Below, one piece after another: positions 13,255 to 21,504 of a stretch of 23,885 nt of DNA (its first letter is position 1; the number at the start of each line of letters is the position of its first letter). The notes beneath the pieces are model-generated. The model was not told the origin of the DNA. It saw only the letters and a program-made list of their open reading frames with translations, and did no database searches. This DNA comes from a virus. The DNA lies in IMG/VR virus record IMGVR_UViG_3300025070_000241, positions 1 to 23,885 of that record. The stretch is one strand, 5' to 3'. Position numbers and translations under genes: made by a program.

Positions 13255-13465
13255 TTTAGATCAGGCCGTACAGGCTTTAAAAGATAGACCTGACTTTGAA
13301 TTTATAGTCGATCACTTTAAGAAATACCGAGAGGCATATATTAGTGACCTAACAAGCACAGCAATTGTGGAAAATCCCCAATTGCTTGCCCACACGAGTG
13401 GTTGCATTTCAGTCCTGGATATAATTTTACGGGAAATAGAAAGTGCTAAAAGTGGATCCAGTTGA
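13247..13465 (+). CDS. Small helical late protein
   Basis: A 72-residue protein. The start at 13247 (ATGGATAA, 8-nt overlap with the portal stop) is preferred over an upstream Met at 13220, because the same overlap shape recurs in this genome. It is helical with an acidic N-terminus (MDNLDQAVQALKDRPDFEF) and a conserved-looking SGCISVLDIILREIE end. Small helical proteins between portal and scaffold are common in phages; no function can be assigned. Confidence 0.65.
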   Translation: MDNLDQAVQALKDRPDFEFIVDHFKKYREAYISDLTSTAIVENPQLLAHTSGCISVLDIILREIESAKSGSS

Positions 13466-13610
13466 CCAAGTAAAATCAGGGGTCATTCAGCTTTGTAATC
13501 AGTTTTCAAAAGAGTCAGACCTGGATGAAGCCGAGATTGTAAGTGCGGTTGTTCAAGGGGTAAATAAATGGCTAGACGATGAAGTAATTGAATTTACTCC
13601 TGATCTTTAG
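13452..13610 (+). CDS. Small acidic protein with GTG start
   Basis: A 52-residue protein found by direct reading: VDPVDQVKSGVIQLCNQFSK onwards, ending VIEFTPDL, stop TAG at 13608-13610. No ATG exists in the open part of this frame, which begins just after a stop at 13437-13439; GTG at 13452 or at 13443 must start it. It overlaps the gene before it by 14 nt. The sequence is predicted helical and acidic. The lack of ATG makes it less certain than its neighbours. Confidence 0.55.
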   Translation: MDPVDQVKSGVIQLCNQFSKESDLDEAEIVSAVVQGVNKWLDDEVIEFTPDL

Positions 13611-13689
13611 TCTAAAACTTATTTTTTTAGGTTAAAATTAAGTTTCATGGCAGGGGTAACTCTGCAGACAAGAATGCGACTTAATTAAA

Positions 13690-14637
13690 ATGCAGATTAA
13701 AGAAAATACAATCGAGGTTGCCGAGCAAACTGCAACAGAAGACATGCCTAACGAAAATCTCACAAATGATGATTTGCTGAATTTTATATCCAGTGAACCA
13801 ACAGATGATGAGTCATCTACTGAACTAGTTGCCACTGAATCAGAGGCAGAGACTGAAGAAGAAGATGGGAACAATGATCTTTTACAATCAGGGGACGAAA
13901 CTGAAGAGGATGAAGTTGAATCTGAGGACGATACTGACCAGGAGGAAACTCCAAAATCAGTACAGAAACTTTTACGACAGGTGGGAAAATTAACTGCCCG
14001 TGCAAAAAGTGCTGAAGAGAATTATGAATCACTGCAAAATGAATTAAATTCTTTACGAGAAAAAAAGTCTGAAGAAAAAGCAAAATCTGCTTCGGTTAAT
14101 GAAGTTGAAACATTTGAAGAATTAGAAACTCTTCGCCAGGAAGCAATTAGTGCCAAGAAATGGGCACGAAAGCACGAAGGTCAGGAGTATGTTGAGGAAA
14201 ATGGTCAGGAATTTTCTAAAGAGCAAATAAAGCAAATTAGAGATAATGCCGAAGATTGCTTGGATGAAGAAATACCTGCCAGGATGAAATTCTTACAGGA
14301 AAAACATCAATCCAATAACTTAGCTAGTCAGACTTTTGGTTTCCTAAAGGAACCAAAATCCGAAGAGTTCAAATTGCTTCAATCGATAAACCAAAACGAC
14401 AGGTTTAAGGTTTTAGATACATTACCCAACGGGTTGTATATAAAATCTTTAATTGTTGAGGGGTGCAGGGCAGTAAAAAACAAAGAAGTAAAACCTTTAA
14501 AGAAAGCTACACCTACACCACCAACTGAGCCAATTGGTGAAGTTTCTCCCCCCGTTCAAAAAGTAAAAAAATCAAAGTCCAAAGTTTTAGGGTCAGGCAA
14601 TGTCACTGAAGATCAATTAATCGCTTTTTTATCATAA
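13690..14637 (+). CDS. Scaffold-like protein
   Basis: A 315-residue protein between portal and capsid. Residues 20-90 are highly acidic and low-complexity, 95-150 form a coiled coil (LRQVGKLTARAKSAEENYES onwards), 150-215 are helical, and the C-terminal 50 residues are basic and proline-containing, ending SGNVTEDQLIAFLS. This layout (acidic, helical, short basic capsid-binding end) and the gene order are those of phage scaffolding proteins, which guide prohead assembly and then leave. The 79-bp gap before it has no gene. Confidence 0.82.
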   Translation: MQIKENTIEVAEQTATEDMPNENLTNDDLLNFISSEPTDDESSTELVATESEAETEEEDGNNDLLQSGDETEEDEVESEDDTDQEETPKSVQKLLRQVGKLTARAKSAEENYESLQNELNSLREKKSEEKAKSASVNEVETFEELETLRQEAISAKKWARKHEGQEYVEENGQEFSKEQIKQIRDNAEDCLDEEIPARMKFLQEKHQSNNLASQTFGFLKEPKSEEFKLLQSINQNDRFKVLDTLPNGLYIKSLIVEGCRAVKNKEVKPLKKATPTPPTEPIGEVSPPVQKVKKSKSKVLGSGNVTEDQLIAFLS

Positions 14638-14650
14638 CTTTAAAATTTAC

Positions 14651-14668
14651 AGGAGAATATTTATTATG
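14651..14668 (+). promoter_or_regulatory. Strong Shine-Dalgarno of the capsid gene
   Basis: AGGAGA (14651-14656) ends nine bases before the capsid ATG at 14666. It is the best SD in the late region; most neighbouring genes have none, which fits a need for very high capsid synthesis. Confidence 0.75.
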
Positions 14669-15700
14669 CCATTAGCAACATCATATGACTTAGGAGACAG
14701 ACCATCTGTCAGAGGGGCAAGAGAATCACTAGATAATACATTACGCAGAACTGCCGTGGAATCCACTCCAATGTTCGCAATGTTATCACGAGGGCCAAAG
14801 GCCAAAGCAATGTTTACGGAATGGATGGTTGATGACCTTTCAGAAGTTTCATTTCCAGGAGTAATTGACGGGGCACCATTGGCATTCGATGGTGGATTCG
14901 TTGACAAAACCGCTGATCGTGCGAGATTAGGAAACAGAATCCAACAAATCCAACGCACATTTGCATCTTCGCCCCAGGCTGAAGCAGTTGATGTGGCAGG
15001 CCCTGGATCATCACTTTACACCGAAAGTAAAGCACGTGCCCTTATAGAGTTAAAAAGAGATATTGAAGCATGTATTTGCTCTGACCAGGACCAAGCAGTT
15101 GGAACAGGTCAAGCAGGTGACAAGCTCAGTGGGTTAGGTGCATGGACGGACCCTGCAAACACCACAACTTATGGTTCAAGCCTTCAACAAGGTTATCGTT
15201 CTGTCAGTGGTTCTCGTTTTGACTTGTCATCAGCAGGTTCAATGACCGAAGACAATCTTCGTTCAGTTTTACAGGCTATTTTTGAACAGCACGGATCCGC
15301 TACTAGTTACAAATTAGTAGGTGGCCCAAATTGTCTAAATGAAATTGCGGACATGACCCGTACAAATGTTGCATCAGGTTCACCATCGTTCCAACTTACT
15401 CAAAATGTAGGTGACGGAACCTTGAAATTACAAGTCCAGGAATATATTTCTGACTGGGGACGGGTTTATCTAGTGCCAACTCTACTCAATGGTAGAACTT
15501 CAGGTGGTGCTTTGGATGCAACTTCTCGAAACAGAGGTTATATCATCCCTTCTGACAATCACTTGTCTATTCGTTTCCTTGAAGACATTAAGTCCATTGA
15601 CTTGGAAGATGTTGACGGGGGTGGTAAACGAGGTTTAGCCCGTACAATGTTGACCATCACTCCAACAAGTGCAGGTAAACCATTGGGATCGATAGTTTAA
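14666..15700 (+). CDS. Major capsid protein, DUF5309/SU10-like
   Basis: A 344-residue protein. The N-terminal STPMFAMLSRGPKAKAMFTE and following W..D segment is the pattern of the DUF5309 major head protein family (phage SU10 type), which adopts the HK97 fold. Residues 75-120 would form the long spine helix region, and GYIIPSDNHLSIRFLEDIKS near the C-terminus fits the A-domain end. It has the strongest SD here and is followed by two hairpins, the second a strong terminator, as expected for the most abundant virion protein. Confidence 0.85.
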   Translation: MPLATSYDLGDRPSVRGARESLDNTLRRTAVESTPMFAMLSRGPKAKAMFTEWMVDDLSEVSFPGVIDGAPLAFDGGFVDKTADRARLGNRIQQIQRTFASSPQAEAVDVAGPGSSLYTESKARALIELKRDIEACICSDQDQAVGTGQAGDKLSGLGAWTDPANTTTYGSSLQQGYRSVSGSRFDLSSAGSMTEDNLRSVLQAIFEQHGSATSYKLVGGPNCLNEIADMTRTNVASGSPSFQLTQNVGDGTLKLQVQEYISDWGRVYLVPTLLNGRTSGGALDATSRNRGYIIPSDNHLSIRFLEDIKSIDLEDVDGGGKRGLARTMLTITPTSAGKPLGSIV

Positions 15701-15704
15701 CTTT

Positions 15705-15730
15705 TAACCAGGTTTAATAGGTCCTGGTTA
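15705..15730 (+). terminator. 8-bp hairpin after the capsid gene
   Basis: TAACCAGG (15705-15712) and CCTGGTTA (15723-15730) form a perfect 8-bp stem with a 10-base loop, starting 5 bases after the capsid stop. No T-run follows. It may stabilise the 3' end of the capsid message ahead of the true terminator. Confidence 0.5.
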
Positions 15731-15739
15731 TGAAAATAT

Positions 15740-15778
15740 GGGGGAGCCAGTTCGTGGGGTAGTGGCTCCCCCTTTTTT
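15740..15778 (+). terminator. Strong Rho-independent terminator after the capsid gene
   Basis: A perfect 10-bp G/C-rich stem GGGGGAGCCA / TGGCTCCCCC (15740-15749 with 15763-15772), a 13-base loop and six T (15773-15778). The next gene starts ten bases later with no promoter in between, so it should partly, not fully, stop transcription. Confidence 0.92.
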
Positions 15779-15787
15779 ATATTTATT

Positions 15788-16099
15788 ATGAGTCTAAATA
15801 TTATAATTCGTGGCGGTAAGAAAAGCATGTCAGATGGTGAGTTAAATGACTATTTGGCCAGGGAGAATAATAAAAAAGCATATTACGAAAAGCAGACTTA
15901 TATGAAACGGCAACGCAAGGTTGCCAGGGACAATCAGCATTTGAAAGGCACTAGTTTAAAAAGCATGAAGCCAACAGGTGCGATTGACTTAACAACTTTT
16001 GTGAGAATGGAACAGCAAGATCCTGGCTTTTGGGACGATAAAAAAAGCCGAGATTCTTTCATGCGTGATAATCCTGAGTGCAGGATTCAACCTGATTAA
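15788..16099 (+). CDS. Hypothetical late protein
   Basis: A 103-residue protein, basic and mostly helical in the middle (residues 18-60, many K and R) with an acidic C-terminal third (EQQDPGFWDDKKSRDSFMRD). The start has no SD, but the leader ATATTTATTATG is identical over 12 bases to that of the capsid gene. An internal Met at 15827 is an alternative start. It sits between capsid and connector proteins, so a minor virion or assembly role is likely. The family is not recognised. Confidence 0.7.
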   Translation: MSLNIIIRGGKKSMSDGELNDYLARENNKKAYYEKQTYMKRQRKVARDNQHLKGTSLKSMKPTGAIDLTTFVRMEQQDPGFWDDKKSRDSFMRDNPECRIQPD

Positions 16100-16872
16100 T
16101 GGACACAAAGAACCAAAGTTTTACTGATGCTGAATCTAAATTCAAAGCACTTATTGGTGTAGATATATTAAACACTTTTGATCAAAATTTATTCCGTCAT
16201 GCATTAAAACAATATTTCAGAAAAGCATACGAGTCATATCCTTGGCCTGAGTTTTGCCATTTTGGTGAAGCAGTCACATTAAATCAAACCAAACAAATAA
16301 GGATATTTAATAAGGATAATGATGCTTTTACTTCTAGCACTGAAGTAGGGGTTGGAGACAATAACATTGATTCTATTTTAAATATTTTCAAGTTGGACCC
16401 AAAGACAAATATTGACGGAAAAGAATATATATTTTTTGAGACAATCAGTATTTTAGGATCCAGGGTAGTTCAAATATTAACTAACCAAAATCTAGACGGG
16501 CAGGTTGTTTATGTTTCCTACAAAAACGACATTGAAGATTCAATTAAGCAACTTATTAGCCCAAATGGAACAACAGGCTTTTTTGGTAACGGGTCAGGTG
16601 ACACAAATGTAATACCATTTAACCTTTTTGAGTATATGGTCCAGGGTGCCTATGTTTTATATTTAAAGTCAGACGGGCAAAATCAGAAGGCAATACTAGA
16701 AGAGCAATTTGCTGACAAGATTTTACTGGAAGCAATTAGCAAAGTTAAAAACACGGGCAAGCAATACAGGCACAATCTTTTTACGGAAAGGCCCCGTTCA
16801 CAATTCAACAGGCATAATTACAGCCAGGCAAGTCAGGTAATATTACCTGGTCAGGGGGGACAGCAGGGATGA
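16099..16872 (+). CDS. Connector/adaptor-type protein, tandem paralogue 1
   Basis: A 257-residue protein, predicted to sit at the head-tail junction from its position after the capsid gene. Residues 10-60 (AESKFKALIGVDILNTFDQN, then PWPEF) and 165-215 (EYMVQGAYVLYLKSDGQNQKA, helical) match the next protein's ends in order, indicating an ancient tandem duplication. The centre is beta-rich. The start overlaps the stop of the previous gene (TAATG). The C-terminus is a Q/G-rich tail. Confidence 0.75.
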   Translation: MDTKNQSFTDAESKFKALIGVDILNTFDQNLFRHALKQYFRKAYESYPWPEFCHFGEAVTLNQTKQIRIFNKDNDAFTSSTEVGVGDNNIDSILNIFKLDPKTNIDGKEYIFFETISILGSRVVQILTNQNLDGQVVYVSYKNDIEDSIKQLISPNGTTGFFGNGSGDTNVIPFNLFEYMVQGAYVLYLKSDGQNQKAILEEQFADKILLEAISKVKNTGKQYRHNLFTERPRSQFNRHNYSQASQVILPGQGGQQG

Positions 16873-17462
16873 ATTACGATGACCTGGAAGATAAATTCAA
16901 GTCAGTTGCAGGGCTTCAAAGCCTAAATGCAACTGATAAGTTTTTCTTTATAAATTCATTAAATATTCGTGCTAAGGATGCCTGGACTAGAGCAAGGTGG
17001 CCTGAGTTAATTAGCATACAAAGTTATAGCGTAGGCACCCAAGGTGAATACGCTAAAGCAACAGCAACGATTAGTAATGACATTTTAAATGTTTATGACA
17101 AATCACCCTATAGTGACATTAGTGCTTTATCTATTTTTTACACTTTAATTGACGGGAGAATTGTCCTGGATCCGAAGTATCCCCAGGCAAGTGTTTATGT
17201 TTTATCCAGGCAGGCTTTTACCCCGTATACAGATGCATCAACTGACATACCTGACTTTTTACAAAGTTATTTATTGTCTGCTATTTTGGCAGATTTTTTC
17301 CGTGGAGACTCCCAGTATGATAAGGCCCAGGTAGAGGAGTCCAGGGCAGAAGAATTTCTACTAAAGCAGATTGATCGAGTGGAAAAACAACAGCAACAAA
17401 ACACACCCCTGGTAGGTAGTTATAACAACACCATTACCAGGCACATTTATCAAACTAATTAA
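16869..17462 (+). CDS. Connector/adaptor-type protein, tandem paralogue 2
   Basis: A 197-residue protein, related to the one before it: LEDKFKSVAGLQSLNATDKF and WTRARWPEL at the N-terminus, and FLQSYLLSAILADFFRGDSQ with YDKAQVEESRAEEFLLKQI near the end. The shared 'KF..L.G...LN..D..F' and 'WPE' features are in the same order. It is 60 residues shorter, mainly because the central beta-rich section is reduced. The start overlaps the previous stop by 4 nt (ATGA). The pair probably forms rings between portal and tail. Confidence 0.75.
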   Translation: MNYDDLEDKFKSVAGLQSLNATDKFFFINSLNIRAKDAWTRARWPELISIQSYSVGTQGEYAKATATISNDILNVYDKSPYSDISALSIFYTLIDGRIVLDPKYPQASVYVLSRQAFTPYTDASTDIPDFLQSYLLSAILADFFRGDSQYDKAQVEESRAEEFLLKQIDRVEKQQQQNTPLVGSYNNTITRHIYQTN

Positions 17463-17467
17463 ATATT

Positions 17468-17728
17468 ATGGGAGTATCAGCAATCAATATCGCAAACAGC
17501 ATGGGTGCCAATGGGTGCGTTTATGTTAACACTACAAATGCGACAACAGGCAAATTCAGTGCTGTTCAGTTTACCGAAGATTCAGTCATTGGTGCCATTA
17601 CGGGACCAATGGAAAATTCAGCAGACTTAATAAGTGATGGAACAACTTTTGCCCAGGGGCAGGTTATATATATGCCCATCACTTCACTAACTTTGGTTTC
17701 AGGTGCCTGTCTTTTAATTAATAAATAA
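17468..17728 (+). CDS. Small beta-rich virion-type protein
   Basis: An 86-residue protein with alternating strands (GCVYVNTTNATTGKFSAVQF, then VIGAITGPMEN and VIYMPITSLTLVSGACLLIN). The pattern, a short beta-sandwich with 'G..I....TSLTLTSG..I', is common in proteins that many environmental phages encode beside head and tail genes; they may be trimeric decoration or fibre-base proteins. No SD (leader AATTAAATATTATG). Confidence 0.65.
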   Translation: MGVSAINIANSMGANGCVYVNTTNATTGKFSAVQFTEDSVIGAITGPMENSADLISDGTTFAQGQVIYMPITSLTLVSGACLLINK

Positions 17729-17729
17729 C

Positions 17730-17876
17730 ATGCCATTTTTAGGACTAGGATTACACATTGGTGACATTGATGCTGACTCAATAGTTGGCATTGATGTTGG
17801 TCCTGATGGAGTTATCCAGGCTGAATCAGGGGCATTTTTGCAAACTGAAGACGGGTCTTACCTGGCTTTCAATTAA
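17730..17876 (+). CDS. Small acidic hypothetical protein
   Basis: A 48-residue protein found by direct reading (ATG 17730-17732, TAA 17874-17876), starting one nt after the previous stop. Sequence features: FLGLGLHIGDIDADSIVGID, then a D/G-rich loop and a C-terminal strand SYLAFN. It contains two CCWGG sites like the surrounding late genes. Unknown role; its place suggests a minor structural protein or a short N-terminal anchor module for the fibre that follows. Confidence 0.6.
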   Translation: MPFLGLGLHIGDIDADSIVGIDVGPDGVIQAESGAFLQTEDGSYLAFN

Positions 17877-17887
17877 GGAATAAATAA

Positions 17888-18793
17888 ATGGCTAATAAAA
17901 TAATAAGTAATTTAGATCAATTGTCGGATCCTCAAGGAACCGACATATTGCCGATCACGGATGTGGATGACCCAACAGGGTCTTCAGCAGGTACAACTAA
18001 ACGGGTTAGTTTGGCAAATGTTATTAACCTGGCAAATGTGGGTAACCTTCGTGCCAGTAATAATTTAAGTGACTTGTCAAATGCAACAACTGCCAGGACA
18101 AATTTAGGTGTAGATGCTTCAGGTACTGACAATTCAACTGATGTAACTCTTGCAGGTACACATGACTATATTACTATTAGTGGTCAGACAATAACACGAA
18201 ACCAAATTGATTTAACATCTGATGTAACTGGGAGTTTACCAAGTGGTAGTGTTTCAGGTTTAGGCAGTTTAGCCACACAAAACAATATTGATGGAACTGC
18301 AATAACATCTACAGGTGAAACAGGTGGAACTAAATTTTTACGAGAAGATGGTGACGGAACCTGTTCTTTCCAGGCACCTTCAGTTGATGTTGAAACACCA
18401 CTAAATACAGCATTGCGAGGAACTGCAAACCCTCACTTAGGTGCCTATGCAAATCAGAGTTTTAAAGTAACTGACAATCCTTACAAAACAGCAATGGTTG
18501 TCGCAGATGAAAATGGTAATATTACCTTTTTATTAAATGGCACAAGTCCTAATGTATTTGTCAAAGTACAAGGTAATACCCCACAAGCATTAGCTACAGG
18601 TTTTTCAATTCAAAAAGATTCTGCTGAACCTGACATTGAGGCTATTGATACAGATGGCACAGCATATTCTGTAATATCAGGTGATTCAGATGATATTACT
18701 GCAAGTGGATTACCAAAAATCCAAGGATTTAATAAACCTGACCTGGGAGGATATTCATCACCACAACTTATTTCAGGTGGAACAATTTCTTAA
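17888..18793 (+). CDS. Tail-fibre protein
   Basis: A 301-residue, low-complexity protein rich in S, T, G, N and D. Residues 1-60 (ISNLDQLSDPQGTDILPITD, then a TKRVSLANVINLA segment) are the fibre-base pattern, and 54-150 hold repeated short beta segments typical of trimeric fibres (NLSDLSNATTARTNLGV). The C-terminal 100 residues are beta-rich. An SD (AAGGA) ends 8 nt before the ATG. CCWGG is much rarer here than in the flanking genes, suggesting transfer or recombination. Confidence 0.8.
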   Translation: MANKIISNLDQLSDPQGTDILPITDVDDPTGSSAGTTKRVSLANVINLANVGNLRASNNLSDLSNATTARTNLGVDASGTDNSTDVTLAGTHDYITISGQTITRNQIDLTSDVTGSLPSGSVSGLGSLATQNNIDGTAITSTGETGGTKFLREDGDGTCSFQAPSVDVETPLNTALRGTANPHLGAYANQSFKVTDNPYKTAMVVADENGNITFLLNGTSPNVFVKVQGNTPQALATGFSIQKDSAEPDIEAIDTDGTAYSVISGDSDDITASGLPKIQGFNKPDLGGYSSPQLISGGTIS

Positions 18794-18813
18794 CAACTTA
18801 ACAAATCTAAATT

Positions 18814-19686
18814 ATGGCTACAAAATATGTATTTAACGGGACACAAAGTGGAACAGCAGATGGTTCTTTTTCTGACCCTTATGATTTAACAAATTTATCA
18901 AGTGCTGAAAGTGGTGCAGGTTCAGGTGGTAAGGTTATTTTTAAAAATGGTGCTTACACTATGTCAGCTAATTTATTAATGGCATCATCAGGTGTAACTT
19001 ATGAAGCAGAAACCAGTTTAGGTGCTGTTTTTACAAGTAGCGTTCAGGGCACAAGTGGTAAACAAATACAATTCGGATTACCTACAACACCTGCAAATGA
19101 TATTATTGTAAACGGACTAAAATTTGTGGACACTGGTGGTAGTACTAATATTTCAGGTATAAGTGTCCAAAGTGATCAAAACAATAAAGTCACATTAAAT
19201 AATTGTGAATTTATCAATACTCATGCCAACTTTGTTGGAATGATTGGTAATGGGCAAACATCAAATGTTTACTTAAATTTAACGGCTAATGGTTGTTTAT
19301 TTGACTTTGGAGCATCAACCACAATGCACGGAAACCCTGCTCAATTATTTGCACAAAGATCGGATGCATCAAAAAGGGATATAAACATTACAAATTGTAC
19401 TTTTGTTTTTAGGGGTTCAGGTCAGCCATTTAGAAGTTCTAATGCACAAATAAATACATTTAAGAATGTCATTTTGTATAAAGATGGATCATCAGGAAAT
19501 ATAGCACAATCAACATCATATATTCCTGCTAATCACCAGGGTGCCTGTTATTATAATTGGAGTGATGTAACAAGTGATGACACTGCACAAAGTTTAATTG
19601 TTGCTGATCCACTTTTTGTAGATCTTTCTAGTCAAGATTATCGTTTAAGACCTGGATCCCCATGTCTTGGTGCAGGGGTTTTGTAA
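18814..19686 (+). CDS. Right-handed beta-helix spike protein
   Basis: A 290-residue protein. Residues 10-250 carry the repeated N- and G-rich beta-helix pattern (NGAYTMSANLLMASSGVTYE, VTLNNCEFINT, INITNCTFVF), and 253-288 end in DPLFVDLSSQDYRLRPGSPC, the DUF1565/pectate-lyase-like end cap. Such proteins often bind or cut surface polysaccharide, and are used by phages as tailspikes; catalytic acids could not be identified. No SD. CCWGG is scarce, as in the rest of the fibre block. Confidence 0.8.
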   Translation: MATKYVFNGTQSGTADGSFSDPYDLTNLSSAESGAGSGGKVIFKNGAYTMSANLLMASSGVTYEAETSLGAVFTSSVQGTSGKQIQFGLPTTPANDIIVNGLKFVDTGGSTNISGISVQSDQNNKVTLNNCEFINTHANFVGMIGNGQTSNVYLNLTANGCLFDFGASTTMHGNPAQLFAQRSDASKRDINITNCTFVFRGSGQPFRSSNAQINTFKNVILYKDGSSGNIAQSTSYIPANHQGACYYNWSDVTSDDTAQSLIVADPLFVDLSSQDYRLRPGSPCLGAGVL

Positions 19687-19687
19687 A

Positions 19688-20941
19688 ATGGCACAGCAAA
19701 AATTAAATAGAAAAGACTTTCAACTGAAAGTTAAAACAGGAACTGACGCAAACAAATCAAAGTTTGCAAAAGAGTGTGTGCAGGGTGAACCTTATTTTGC
19801 CACAGACACACATAAACTTTATTTTGCCCAGGCAACAGCAGGGGCAAGTGATGCAGGGCTTTCACAATTTACATCAGTCGCAACTGCTTCTTTTAAAGAT
19901 ACAATAACTAAAACTGCATCATTTACCCTAAGTAATTCTGATAGTGGCAAAGTTATAGTTTGTGATTTAGGTTCAAGAATTGATATTACTATCCCTTCAG
20001 GTTTAACCTTGGGTTTTAATTGTCGAGTAGTTCAAAAAGGTGTTGGGAGAGTTAGATTTTTAACAGATGTAAATACTACTTTAAATTCATATTACTCTTC
20101 AGGAAGTGAACCAAATGCCATATTAGGTCAATACGGAGTTGTAGACCTAGTAAATACTGCAACCAATGTTTACCATTTAAGTGGTGATTATGAACATTTA
20201 TTTGTATATTCAAATAATTGGTCTAACGCTTTTGATGGTGGAAGTTCCCAAGAATTTAGAACTAGTGCTTTAAGCAGACCTTCAGGAAGTTGGTCAAATA
20301 CAACACCATATACTTTGAGTGCTTGGGTAAAGCCAAACTCAACAGGTGGAGATGGAGGTGTAATTGGTTTTTTCCCTTACACAACATCTCAAACATCAGC
20401 CTCTTATGTTGGTAGCTATTTTGCAACTTCAGGCACAAGATACGCATGGTATCAAGGGAACGAAAATTTTAGCGGGTATACCTTTACTAGTGGTCAATGG
20501 GATCATTTAGTTCAAATTTGGGATGGTTCTAATTTAAAAGGCTATGTGAACGGGGTACTGCAAGTATCAGTAGCTAAAACAAATAATGGTTTAGGTACAA
20601 GTGGAGTAGTATCAATTCATGGTTCATCTCGTGGCAGATGGAATGATCGGGCACCTGTAAACATTGATGAAATATCAGTGTGGGACTCGGCTTTATCTGA
20701 TGGGGGTGTAAGTGTAGGTCAAACAGCAACTGGTCAAATTGCTACTTTGTACAATTCAGGAACACCTAGTGATTTGACAAGTTTGTCCCCAATCGGATGG
20801 TGGTTAATGGGTGACTCGCAGGTTGGTCAAACTAATGGTGGAACAACACCTACCACAATTTCTGATGTTGGTATTGGTTCACATTCAAAAGCTGACGGAA
20901 CTTTGTTTGGATCTGCTACATATTCTAACCAAACCCCTTAG
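19688..20941 (+). CDS. Fibre protein with LamG/concanavalin-like lectin domain
   Basis: A 417-residue protein. The start at 19688 (MAQQKLNRKDF) is chosen over an upstream Met at 19667, which would overlap the spike gene by 20 nt. Residues 35-50 (GEPYFATDTHKLYFA) are the fibre N-terminal pattern shared by many phage adhesins. Residues about 185-380 look like a LamG_3 domain: YTLSAWVKPNS, WDHLVQIWDGSNLKGYVNG and IDEISVWDSALS. It probably binds host glycans. SD weak (CAGGGG). Confidence 0.8.
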   Translation: MAQQKLNRKDFQLKVKTGTDANKSKFAKECVQGEPYFATDTHKLYFAQATAGASDAGLSQFTSVATASFKDTITKTASFTLSNSDSGKVIVCDLGSRIDITIPSGLTLGFNCRVVQKGVGRVRFLTDVNTTLNSYYSSGSEPNAILGQYGVVDLVNTATNVYHLSGDYEHLFVYSNNWSNAFDGGSSQEFRTSALSRPSGSWSNTTPYTLSAWVKPNSTGGDGGVIGFFPYTTSQTSASYVGSYFATSGTRYAWYQGNENFSGYTFTSGQWDHLVQIWDGSNLKGYVNGVLQVSVAKTNNGLGTSGVVSIHGSSRGRWNDRAPVNIDEISVWDSALSDGGVSVGQTATGQIATLYNSGTPSDLTSLSPIGWWLMGDSQVGQTNGGTTPTTISDVGIGSHSKADGTLFGSATYSNQTP

Positions 20942-20947
20942 TTTTTG

Positions 20948-21394
20948 ATGCGTTATGTTGTTTTACTAATTATGTTTACTTCAGGATGTGGATTGAAAAC
21001 ATTTGCCCCTGCCATTGGTGGTGGCATAGGTGCAGGTGTTGGATCCCTGGGAGGCATTCCTGGCAGTGTGGCAGGTGGAACATTGGGAGCAGGGGCAGGG
21101 CAGATAATTAAAGAAGTTAGTGAAAACGAAAAGACAAAAAAAACCCTGGAAGCAATTTCACACGGGGATGTTCAGGCATTAGTTTCTGCACAAATGTCAG
21201 ACCACGCATCAGGTTTTGATGAATTTAAAAACACCATCCTAAACATATTAAAAATAGCAGGGGCCTGTTTATTAGCTTACCTGACAATTCCACTTTGGGT
21301 TGCTCGCAAAACAGCAACCCAATGTGCCAGAACAGAAGCACAAAAACAGGCTACCAGGGCGCCATTTCCAATTAGACCAAGTCAAAACAAATGA
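20948..21394 (+). CDS. Lipoprotein-like membrane protein
   Basis: A 148-residue protein starting MRYVVLLIMFTSGC, a short hydrophobic signal and a lipobox-like TSGC (C14; T at -3 is unusual). Residues 23-51 are a glycine-zipper (GGGIGAGVGSLGGIPGS), and 98-118 are a transmembrane segment (ILNILKIAGACLLAYLTIP) followed by a basic tail. It starts a cluster of three membrane genes, so a lysis role (spanin-like or regulator) is possible. A TTG one codon earlier is not needed. No SD. Confidence 0.65.
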   Translation: MRYVVLLIMFTSGCGLKTFAPAIGGGIGAGVGSLGGIPGSVAGGTLGAGAGQIIKEVSENEKTKKTLEAISHGDVQALVSAQMSDHASGFDEFKNTILNILKIAGACLLAYLTIPLWVARKTATQCARTEAQKQATRAPFPIRPSQNK

Positions 21395-21504
21395 AGAATT
21401 TTAAGTTATTAAAAGACTATTACAAAACCCTTAGCACTAAAGGCAAGATGTTCACTGCATTGTTAGTTATAATTCTTCTAATAATTTTACTGGAAGTAAT
21501 CTAA
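21391..21504 (+). CDS. 37-residue membrane protein
   Basis: Found by direct reading: ATG at 21391-21393 overlapping the previous stop (ATGA), TAA at 21502-21504 overlapping the next ATG (TAATG). Residues 1-19 are basic (KNFKLLKDYYKTLSTKGK), and 20-37 form one strongly hydrophobic helix ending right at the C-terminus. Size and neighbours suggest an antiholin, pinholin or lysis accessory, but the family is not recognised. The tight overlaps on both sides support real translation. Confidence 0.7.
   Translation: MKNFKLLKDYYKTLSTKGKMFTALLVIILLIILLEVI

Noticed and set aside
13220-13465. Longer version of the small protein after the portal
   Set aside because: Start at 13247 gives the recurring ATGNNTAA overlap; the nine extra residues lie inside the portal gene and add no structure.
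19667-20941. Longer version of the LamG fibre protein
   Set aside because: It would overlap the spike gene by 20 nt; the sequence from 19688 begins with a typical fibre start and has a weak SD.
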